From NCBI GenBank assembly GCA_963576565.1, contig OY755047.1, positions 1,116,001 to 1,180,000 of the forward strand: 64,000 bases of DNA, written 5' to 3'. The translations under genes and the position numbers were made by a program. Under the pieces are notes generated by a model that had not been told where the DNA came from, searched no databases, and was given only the letters and a program-made list of their open reading frames with translations. This document shows positions 12,301-21,000 of this stretch, piece after piece (position 1 is the stretch's first letter; the number at the start of each line of letters is the position of its first letter). The DNA is from Aspidapion aeneum. Lineage: Eukaryota; Arthropoda; Insecta; Coleoptera; Brentidae.

Positions 12301-15300
12301 CCTAGTATAAATTTATAGTTGTCCAAGACCACTTCAATTTGTGAGGAAAAAATCTATGTTTTTGTTATATAAAACACATGTTTCTGGATAACCAATATAA
12401 GATACATCAAAATTGGTTATAACATTTTTTTTAGCCTGTAAAATTTCCAATCGATTGATATATGACACAGCTACATGGCTATATTAATATGACTAAGAGC
12501 AGCTGCTCTTAGTCCTGTACACTCTTGAGAAATGAATGCTGATAAAATCTAGTAGGCATATTCAAAAGTACAGGATTAGAGCTTTAATTTCGTTAATCGC
12601 TTATCTATATCGTCCCAAAAATAACCCCCCTACAGGGTGTCAAATTAGGAGTATTAAAAATAGTGTGATTTTTTACTTAAACAATTTTTTCTCAAAAACC
12701 GTAAGTTTTTCAAAAAAGTTGTAGAAAACAATCTTATAGAAATTAAAACTGCCTACAAGAAAATATATAAAGTAGCTTCCTAGTATAAATTTATAGTTGT
12801 CCAAGACCACTTCAATTTGTGAGGAAAAAATCTATGTTTTTGTTATATAAAACACATGTTTCTGGATAACCAATATAAGATACATCAAAATTGGTTATAA
12901 CATTTTTTATAGCCTGTAAAATTTCCAATCGATTGATATATGACACAGCTACATGGCTATATTAATATGACTAAGAGCAGCTGCTCTTAGTCCTGTACAC
13001 TCTTGAGAAATGAATGCTGATAAAATCTAGTAGGCATATTCAAAAGTACAGGATTAGAGCTTTAATTTCGTTAATCGCTTATCTATATCGTCCCAAAAAT
13101 AACCCCCCTACAGGGTGTCAAATTAGGAGTATTAAAAATAGTGTGATTTTTTACTTAAACAATTTTTTCTTAAAAACTGTAAGTTTTTCAAAAAAGTTGT
13201 AGAAAACAATCTTATAGAAATTGAAACTGCCTACAAGAAAATATATAAAGTAGCTTCCTAGTATAAATTTATGGCTGTCCAAGACCACTTTAATTTGTGA
13301 GGAAAAAATCTATGTTTTTGTTATATAAAACACATGTTTCTGGATAACCAATATAAGATACATCAAAATTGGTTATAACATTTTTTATAGCCTGTAAAAT
13401 TTCCAATCGATTGATATATGACACAGCTACATGGCTATATTAATATGACTAAGCTGCTCTTAGTCCTGTACACCCTTGAGAAATGAATGCTGATAAAATC
13501 TAGTAGGCATATTCAAAAGTACATTTTATGGAAAAATATGGCGTGTGTGATATCAAACGAAAGGTAATTGAGTCCGGAGTTTAACAAAATACATTTTAGT
13601 TTTTGTTTTTTTTAAGGGTGGGGGTAGATTTTAAAAATTTGAGTTTAAGTCAAAACATGGCTTGTGTGGTATCAAACGAAAAGTAATTGAGTCTGGAGTA
13701 AAAAAAAATACATTTTAATTTATTTTAAAAAAAGGGTGGGGGTATATTTCAAAAATTAGAGTTTAAGTGAAAATATGGCGTGTATGATATCAAACGAAAG
13801 GTAATTGAGTCCGGAGTTTAACAAAATACATTTTAGTTTTTGTTTTTTTTAAGGGTGGGGGTAAATTTTAAAAATTTGAGTTTAAGTCAAAACATGGCGT
13901 GTGTGGTATCAAACGAAAGGTAATTGAGTCTGGAGTAAAAAAAAATACATTTTAATTTATTTTAAAAAAAGGGTGGGGGTATATTTCAAAAATTAGAGTT
14001 TAAGTGAAAATATGGTGTGTATGATATCAAACGAAAGGTAATTGAGTCCGGAGATTAACAAAATACATTTTAGTTTTTGTTTTTTTAAGGGTGGGGGTAG
14101 ATTTTAAAAATTTGAGTTTAAGTCAAAACATGGCTTGTGTGGTATCAAACAAAAGGTAATTTAGTCTGGAGTTGAATAAAATATATTTCAGTTTTTAGTT
14201 ATATTAGCTCACACGTAAACTATAACTATAGTACCTAGTGTGAGCTTAGGGGCCCATATATTGGCAGAGTATTTTTTAATGTGCCTCCAATAGTGTTCTT
14301 TACCAAATTTATTTTTTTTTATCACATTTTTAAACATAATTTGGGGGTTGCTGATCCCCTCATGGGGGGTAGATGGTTAAATTGTTCGAAAATGCTAAAA
14401 ATAGTGAAATAAAAAAACCAAAGTGAAACTAACCAGTTTTCATTTTTATTGTAGGAAATTTTTTTTAGGTAGTTTTTTTTATGTATTAAAACTTTCTGTT
14501 TGAAATAAAGATGATTGATTGAAGAACTCACTTGTGTGGTTAAAACTACATGTGTCTGCATATGTCCTGGAGGGGGAACATTCAACAACACTTGCTGACT
14601 TCCTATTGGTTGCTGAATAAGACTTAATGAGCCCTCAGTACCTAAAAACAAATAAAAGAAATTAAATAAAAATATATCTTTGTAGATCAGAGACAATAAA
14701 GAATTTTAATAATAAATAATAATTTTCTTTTGTATATCTCTTATTAAAAAAAAAATGTTTTTTTTTGTACTTAAAAAAAAAAAAAAAATTTTTTTAAATT
14801 TATATTCTTTTTTGTATTTTTTTATTTAATTTAGTTACATTAATAATTTTTTTGTATTTTAAAATCTTTGTTTTTTAAGATAATCAATCCGCTTGCTTGC
14901 TCTACTATAAGTGTCCTTACCTTGAATAGCCTGCAACTGCACCTGTTGAACCTCCAAAATCTGCTGTTGAATGATGTGCTCTTGATTCTGTGGTGCATTC
15001 AACACTTGAATCTGTTGAATTGGCTGCTGTTGAATTTGAGCTTGTTGAACTAGTTGCTGCTGATGCTGAACTGCCTGCTGCTGATGCTGAACTGCCTGCT
15101 GTTGATGCTGAACTGCCTGCTGTTGAACTTGTTGCTGTTGATGCTGAACTGGTTGCTGCTGATGTTGAACTGCCTGCTGCTGATGCTGAACTGCCTGCTG
15201 TTGATGCTGAACTGCCTGCTGTTGATGCTGAACTGCCTGCTGTTGATGTTGAACTGGTTGCTGCTGATGTTGAACTGATTGCTGTTGATGTTGGACAGGC

Positions 15301-17525
15301 TGCTGTTGATGCTGAACTTGTTGCTGTTGATGCTGAACTGGTTGCTGTTGATGCTGAACCTGTTGCTGTTGAATCTGGGCTTGTAGATGTTGAACTGGTG
15401 GATGTGGCTGTTGATGCTGAATTGGTTGCTGTTGATGAATTAGTTGATTTTGAATCTGTGGCTGTTGCTGTTGATGCTGAATTTGTTGCTGTTGATGATG
15501 AATTTGTTGATGTTGCACTGATGGATGAGGCTGTTGATGCTGAATTGGTTGCTGTTGCTGCTGAACTGATAGATGTCGCTGTTGATGCTGAACTAATTGC
15601 TCTTGATTTGGTTGCTGTTGATGATGAATTGGTTGCTGTTGATGATGAATTGGATGCTGTTGATGATGAATTTGTTGATGTTGAACTGGTAAGTGAGGAT
15701 GTTGATGGTGAATATGTTGCTGATACTGTTGATGATGCATTTGGGGCTGTTGGTGTCGAATTTGAGGTTGTTGCATTAGTGGTGGAATATGGTGGATCTG
15801 GTGAGGCAACTGGTTAAATTGTTGCATCAATTGAGGGTCTCTTTGATTGTGTTGCATTTGAGGTTGATTCTGTTGACTATGCTGATGTTGATATTGAACA
15901 TTCTGAGGTTGATGTTGAATATTTTGATTTGGAGGTCGATTCATGAGGTGCTGTGCTGGATGTTGAGAATTTGGTTGCATTTGTTGATTCTGAAATTGAT
16001 GTTTATTCACAATGGACTGAGGTTGATTCTGATGTTGAATCTGTTGCACACTTGGAGGATTCAAAGGGATTGGAGGTTGAATAGTGTTATCACTTTTATT
16101 TTGATGAGTTTGATTATTGGACTCAACATTCAACTGCTGAACTGAAGTTGCATTAGTTGAAGGTGGATTTTCAGCAGTCTGCTGCTCAGGTTTAGTGCTT
16201 TCCTTTTTTTCAATGTTACTACTATCATCAGTAGCAGTTTTTGTGTTTTCCTCTGCCCCATCTTGACCACTATTTTTATTTGGAAATACTGTTTTTGTTG
16301 TTATAGTAATTTGTTGTTTTTCCATGGAAAAACGACCAAATTTTGGAGTTGACAAACTTTGTGTGGAGGCTTTATTCCAACGACTTTTTTCACTGCTGAA
16401 ACAAAAAAAATTATAATATTGTTATTTGAGTCATTTACCAAATTCACAGAACGCATGTCACATGTTAATTGTAATGTATCAAATTAATAACAAATGTATT
16501 TTTTTTGGAAAGGACTCAATGCAAAAAAGTTTTTAAAAAATTATTGCATTTTTCAAAATTTGGCTAACAGTATCATAAAATTCACATCTATTTGCTTTTT
16601 CTGCTTACTTTGTTCAAGAATGTTGCTTTTTTTAGAGAAAAAAATAAATTTTAAATATCAAATACTTTTTAAAACAACAAACTACTAAACTCCACAAATA
16701 ATTTTAAAAAATAACCAAACAATTTATAAAATATGTCTTGTTCCACTAATTTTTATATGAACAACTTATACTAAGGTTGGTTTCAAAAATGACCAATTTT
16801 TCTGTGGATTTGGTAAAAATGACTAATTTACCAAAAAGGAATGACAACTGTGACTTACTTATATTTGCTAAGAGCCCTCGATTTATTGTCTGCCTTTTTC
16901 TCCTTGAGCTGTTTGAACTGTTCCAGAAAAGAACCATCATTTGAAAACAAGTTTGGAGCTCCTGAACTGCTGCTGCAAAAAAAACAAAATTATATTAAAA
17001 AAAAGACCACACGGCAGAAGTGTTAACTTTAACAAGGTGAAATTAATAATACTGGCCCATAACATATTCTGCAAAGCGGACCGAACCAAACTCTTCTCTG
17101 TACTGGCCTTCATCTGCATCATCGTATCATTCACTGAATGTTTATCTCGAGCAGACTTCACCTGAATGAGTGTTACATAGCCGAGCCTGAGGGCTCAGTT
17201 CAATTCAGTACCCATAAAAACTGCTAAATGCGCCTAAAGAAGTTTACACTTTAAAAATTGTCTCAAAAGAGAGGGATGTGCATGCAGGGACTCACCCTTT
17301 TTCATCTGGACTTGGGGCCAAGACTTTTTGGGCCTGCTGTTGTTGCTGTTCCCTTTCCTGCCTTTTGCTCTCCTCAATGTTCTGCCTTCTCTTCGCCTCC
17401 AGCTTATTTTGTATCTCTCTCTTCTTCTCTTCGATCAAACGTTCTTGATGGGACATCTGAGCAAAACGATCGGTCATCGATCTTTTGGGCCGCACGGTTG
17501 CCGCTGGTTCGTTGGTTTTCTTCAT
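1..17525 (-). CDS. SUGP1: SUGP1-like SURP/G-patch splicing factor, 3' part outside window
   Basis: Spliceosome-associated protein, inferred nuclear. I read ten exons: 17525-17296, 16972-16859, 16395-14921, 14641-14532, 7609-7487, 5702-4631, 2988-2880, 2163-1397, 376-204 and 132-<1. All junctions are GT-AG and phase-consistent, giving 1435 codons before the edge. The ATG at 17525 has an in-frame TGA two codons upstream. Family evidence: the N-terminal HQERLIEEKKREI helix, the NLFSNDGSFLEQF motif in exon 2, a SURP domain across exons 7-8 (residues about 1043-1100), and basic RKRKSRWG (about 1402-1409), the U2AF-type UHM ligand motif that follows SURP in SUGP1. The G-patch is expected beyond the window and is not seen. 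Oddities: one SURP rather than the two of human SUGP1 as I recall it, and large low-complexity inserts making it more than twice the usual ~650 residues. Another SURP protein such as CHERP is less likely because of the exon 2 and KRKSRWG matches. Confidence 0.75.
424..1320. repeat. 301-bp tandem repeat built from exon-8-like 21-bp units, intronic
   Basis: About three copies of a 301-bp unit (the same ORF start recurs at 593, 894 and 1195). Each unit is a string of degenerate 21-bp repeats which on the minus strand read EREQRSFERE with interspersed stops. This is the coding repeat of exon 8 carried into the adjacent intron and decayed. Confidence 0.8.
1397..2163 (-). CDS. SUGP1: SUGP1-like exon 8, end of SURP plus FEREQ/FDRDQ repeats
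   Basis: The first ~25 residues finish the SURP domain. About 230 residues of 7-residue repeats follow, of the form P-F-[ED]-R-[ED]-Q-R, with alternating charges (single alpha-helix-like or RD/RE-type low complexity, similar in feel to splicing-factor RD domains). The exon ends HKPN plus one base at GGTAAGT. The same 21-bp DNA repeat continues as non-coding sequence in the next intron (424-1310). Confidence 0.75.
2164..2879. other. AT-rich intron of the SUGP1-like gene
   Basis: Intron between exons 8 and 7. Dense A and T homopolymer runs with many 'ttcaaaaaa' variants from 2340 to 2700. No gene seen. Confidence 0.6.
2880..2988 (-). CDS. SUGP1: SUGP1-like exon 7, first half of SURP domain
   Basis: A 109-bp exon too short to show as a long ORF. 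It follows the acceptor ttttccctccag and ends TTTG|GTATGC. It encodes SKIYEAMANLARMVVDCG and onward to a split tryptophan codon, completed by exon 8, which opens FLFHPESAAFNQYQDLIEQF. Together these have the SURP pattern: I..LA..V...G...E.........FLF......NQYY-like. Phases match on both sides. Confidence 0.8.
3299..4330. mobile_element. Fold-back (long inverted repeat) element in SUGP1-like intron
   Basis: Left arm (about 3299-3720) and right arm (about 3920-4330) are diverged reverse complements. For example 'ctgagatacgaaccctgaag' near 3650 pairs with its complement near 3970, and 'gagttatgacgctaaacatt' near 3473 pairs with 4138-4160. The centre is about 200 bp. No coding sequence. Probably a non-autonomous DNA element. 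Confidence 0.7.
4631..5702 (-). CDS. SUGP1: SUGP1-like exon 6, proline-rich repeat exon
   Basis: Phase-0 entry from exon 5. It encodes about 357 proline-rich residues and contains tandem near-identical units around LPPSPLGPPQDQGSGFQNR (4987-5300 region); three consecutive units are almost identical in DNA, so they expanded recently. It ends DEPK plus one base and joins the SURP exon in phase. Function unknown; proline-rich segments of this kind may bind WW/SH3-like domains, but nothing specific is visible. Confidence 0.72.
5826..7146. repeat. ~105-bp tandem array bounded by AGCTCACAC hairpins
   Basis: Left hairpin 5826-5861 and right hairpin 7106-7146 both have arms AGCTCACAC / GTGTGAGCT. 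Between them lie alternating ~105-bp units of two types, each with 'gggtgggggta', 'atggcgtgtgtgatatc' and 'aaaggtaattgagt'. A run of CTGT and an 'ataactcaaaaaccgcctgg' block precede the units, a layout common in insect repeats. Located in the intron between exons 5 and 6. Confidence 0.75.
7755..13521. repeat. ~478-bp satellite array, 12 full copies and one partial
   Basis: The monomer recurs at 478- or 476-bp spacing (first monomer ~474 bp). Each monomer contains 'acccctacagggtgtcaaat', a 'tccaatcgattgatatatga' block, and in most copies a perfect palindrome with arms GACTAAGAGCAG. The third and fourth full copies lack three bases in the right arm. Variant types (gtaggcat or gtgggcat; aatcgct or aatcaca; agtagtg or aatagtg) occur in adjacent pairs, implying unequal exchange of multi-monomer blocks. 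The 62-residue ORFs repeating here are not genes. It lies in the 6.9-kb intron 7610-14531. Confidence 0.9.
13522..14246. repeat. Second copy of the ~105-bp array with right-end hairpin, left end lost
   Basis: The same two alternating unit types as at 5.8-7.1 kb, ending in the same hairpin (arms at 14206-14214 and 14238-14246) and the same flank 'ggcccatatattggcagagt'. The left end is replaced by satellite sequence at 13521. Confidence 0.75.
14921..16395 (-). CDS. SUGP1: SUGP1-like exon 3, glutamine/histidine-rich
   Basis: A 1475-bp exon encoding about 490 residues. It starts SEKSRWNKAS, runs through an S/T/N-rich part, then becomes almost pure Q with H, P, V and I. The distal half is a 7- to 8-residue repeat of the form VQHQQQP/A. 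Codons mix CAA and CAG, so the DNA is an imperfect minisatellite rather than a pure CAG tract. The long opposite-strand ORFs here (14990-15817 on plus) are shadows of this repeat. Confidence 0.75.
17296..17525 (-). CDS. SUGP1: SUGP1-like exon 1 (N-terminus)
   Basis: Encodes 76 codons plus two bases. The HQERLIEEKKREIQNKLEAK helix (about residues 26-45) aligns with the N-terminal helix of SUGP1, followed by a charged stretch and five glutamines. The donor is GG|GTGAGT. Upstream, an acceptor-like ttttacag lies near 17545-17550, so a non-coding first exon could exist further upstream; this is inference. Confidence 0.75.
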
Positions 17526-18040
17526 TTTTCACTGGTATGAAGTCTCTTCTGTAAAATAAACGCAAAAAATCACAAGAAAACTGCAGAATTCAATGTGAAA
17601 AATGCGTTTTTTGATTCTGGTGCACAAAAAATAAACACATCCACGCCATGTTGGCCTTTATTTGACAGTTGAGTTGACAAATGACAAGTTAACTGTCAAA
17701 CTTATCGACATTACAGATTTCTGCAATTTCATTCATTATTTTTACAGATTCATGTTTTATCGACATTAAAAATTCCTGTATTACCGACATTACAGATTTC
17801 TGTAATTTCATTCATTATTTTTACAGATTTATGTATTATCGACATTACAAATTCCTGTATTACCGACATTACAGATTTCTGTAATTTAACCTTTATTTTC
17901 TAGGTTATGAAACAATCAGCTGAGTTCCTACAAAAAATTTTGGCCGTCAAAAAAATAAAAATTTTCAAAAATTTCAATTAAAAAAAATAACTAGATAAAA
18001 TAAAACGTTCAATAACAAAGTCCTTAAAATACTTTATAAA
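17526..18040. promoter_or_regulatory. Divergent promoter interval between SUGP1-like gene and PMPCA
   Basis: 515 bp between two opposed start codons. It holds an inverted repeat TTTGACAGTT / AACTGTCAAA (about 17661-17702), about 2.3 copies of a ~79-bp tandem repeat beginning 'cgacattacagatttctg' (17705-17890), and CAATCAGCTG at 17913-17922. The last motif also occurs upstream of RpS15. That this is a shared bidirectional promoter is inferred from gene layout. Confidence 0.55.
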
Positions 18041-21000
18041 ATGGCCTTAAAAGCAGGCGGCACAAAATTAACCAATAAACTGTTATTGCAAAAGAATGGG
18101 TAAGTTTTACCAGATTATAGATTTTTAGGAATTTTTAAGGTTAGATTTAATGATTTTCAGGAAGTAAAATTTTATGTTTCTGGGACTTTTTCTTTAGTCA
18201 AAAAAAATGTTTGTTTTGTTTGTAATGTGGACATTTATAAAGTTTTTGCAGAAGACACAACTTGAAATTATACAGTCGAACCTCTATAACTCGAACTTCT
18301 CTACAACTCGAACCTTTTAAGTGGTCCCTTCATTTTTTATATGTATTTTAACCTCTTTAACTCGAATTTCTATAACTCGAACTCTCCATAACTTGACCTG
18401 TTTTGGTTGTCCCTTGAAGTTCGAGTTATAGAGGTTCGACTGTATTAGTTACCTCAATTTTTACAGATTATGGAGCCCTCCAAGTCATATCTTAACTCGC
18501 TGCACCTCAACTGAATGGTCCAATCTATCAGAGAGACCCAAGAAAAAAGTCACAGATATGCCACCAATGAATGAGCCAGTAAAAGGTCTTCCAAAACCAA
18601 TTTATGCTTCATTAAGAGAGGAGCATCAACATACACAAGTTACTAAGCTATCAAATGGGTTGACAGTTGCTTCAGAGAATAGGTATTATAAAGAGATTTA
18701 AAAAAAAGCTCGACTTTTTTATTTTATAATGAAAAAAAAATTATTTTTTTGTAGATTTGGCGAGTTTTGCACAGTTGGAGTTGTAATAGATAGTGGGTCA
18801 AGATATGAAGTAGCATATCCCAGTGGAGTTAGTCATTATCTAGAAAAACTAGCATTTAACGTAAGTTAACTTGTCAAATTTTTAAATGTTTTTAAATTAA
18901 TATTTAATTTTATTTTTTGTAGTCCACAAAGTTTTATCCAGACAGGGATGAGATGATAAATAAACTAGAAAAACATGGAGGAATTTGTGATAGTCAAGCA
19001 TCAAGGGACACTTTTATTTATGCTGCATCAGCATACACCTCAGGTAACATTGAGCCACAATAGACCTGTTTTTTTTATTTCAATTGTAGGAGTATTACAT
19101 AAAACAAGGTATAATTAATGTACAGCAATTGAATAAATTAATAAAAAAATCAAAGAAATAAATAAAATTTTAAAACTAAAGAAAAACAGGAAACAACAAC
19201 AATAAAAAATTTCCTTTAATCTAGTATCATGTGGGATTGTTCCAAGAATGGAAGCTGTGTTGGATTGCAAGACCTATTTGTTGCTTAATGAAGCAATTTG
19301 CATTTTTATTGTTTGTATTTTCAGATTAAAAATATAATTTTTTTTACTTGATTTTTTTTTTAATTCTAGGTTTGAATGATGTTATCCAACTCCTAGCAGA
19401 GGCCACTTTGAGGCCTCAAATAACTCCTGAAGAAGTGCTGGGTGCAAGGCAAGCTATACATTTTGAATTGGAGACTTTAAATATGCGGCCTGAACAAGAA
19501 ACTATTCTGACTGATATGATACACGGGGCAGCTTATAGAGATAACACTCTAGGTAGCTAATTTTTTAGTTTTGAGTCTTAAGTTTGAAAAACTATTATTT
19601 TTCTTGTTATATTTTAGGTCTTCCAAAGCTGTGCCCAAGACAAAATTTGGAAAAAATTGACAGAGAGACATTGTTTACATATCTAAGTCAACACTACACT
19701 CCCCAGAGAATGGTAAGAAACTATGGTTTAAAAAAGTGTAAAAAACAGGCACTACTACTATGTCGGTTTAGAATGTTTTTCTACATTATCTCTTCTCTGC
19801 CTCTCTTCTATCTTTTGTCATGTCCATGTCTTCTTTATCATTAGCTATATGGTTAAAAAAAAGTACTTGCAAATTTTTTTTGGGTCGCCACAGAAACATC
19901 AAAAAAATTATGTTTTGTTCTATTATTAACCAAATTACAGTTTGACATTTCTTTTTTGACATTTCTATATTTTTTTTAGGTTGTTGCAGGGGTGGGGGTG
20001 GAGCACCCCCGTTTAGTTGAGGCTGTTCAAAAATTCTTTGTAGACACAAAACCAATCTGGCAAACCGAGAGTGTTTCCAAAAGAAGAATTTTTGAAGTAG
20101 ACCAAAGTATTGCACAGTATACTGGAGGCTTAGAACAGGTATTACAACAAATTGCTGTAACTTTTGAAAAATTTATTGTAACCAGCTGATTTTATGTATA
20201 CTTCTTGGAAAACAACCCATGGTGATACCAAAAGTCGTTAAAATCGGACCAGTGATTTTTTTTCTGAAGGATGGGCAAAAAACCAATCACAAAAATGTTT
20301 TTTATTATAACATTTTAATTTATTAAAATACACAATTTTTTTTCAGGAAGAGTGTGATATTCCGCAGTTTGCTTCGGCAGGGTTGCCAGTTCTGTCCCAT
20401 GTTATGATTGGCTTAGAAGGTTGTTCTCATATAAAAATTGCTATAACTTTTGAAAAATTTATTGTAACCAGCTGATTTTATGTATACTTCTAGCTTGGAA
20501 AACACCCTATGGTGATACCAAAAGTCGTTAAAATCGGGACAGTGATTTTTTTTTCTGAAGGATGGGCAAAAAACCAATCACAAAAATGTTTTTTATTATA
20601 ACATTTTAATTTATTAAAATACACAATTTTTTTTCAGGAAGAGTGTGATATTCCGCAGTTTGCTTCGGCAGGGTTGCCAGTTCTGTCCCATGTTATGATT
20701 GGCTTAGAAGGTTGTTCTCATATAAAAATTGCTGTAACTTTTGAAAAATTTATTGTAACCAGCTGATTTTATGTATACTTCTAGCTTGGAAAACACCCTA
20801 TGGTGATACCAAAAGTCGTTAAAATCGGGACAGTGATTTTTTTTTCTGAAGGATGGGCAAAAAACCAATCACAAAAATGTTTTTTATTATAACATTTTAA
20901 TTTATTAAAATACACAATTTTTTTCAGGAAGAGTTGTGATATTCCGCAGTTTGCTTCGGCAGGGTTGCCAGTTCTGTCCCATGTTATGATTGGCTTAGAA

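Noticed and set aside
8238..13202. Eleven near-identical 62-67-residue ORFs
   Set aside because: One chance ORF per 478-bp satellite monomer, AT-rich composition, no start context or family match.
7755..13521. Hammerhead ribozyme in the satellite ('ctgataaaatc')
   Set aside because: Lacks the conserved CUGAUGA...GAAA core arrangement.
14990..15817. 275-codon plus-strand ORF rich in V, D, E, L and A
   Set aside because: Antisense shadow of the Q-rich exon of the SUGP1-like gene, whose splice phases are supported.
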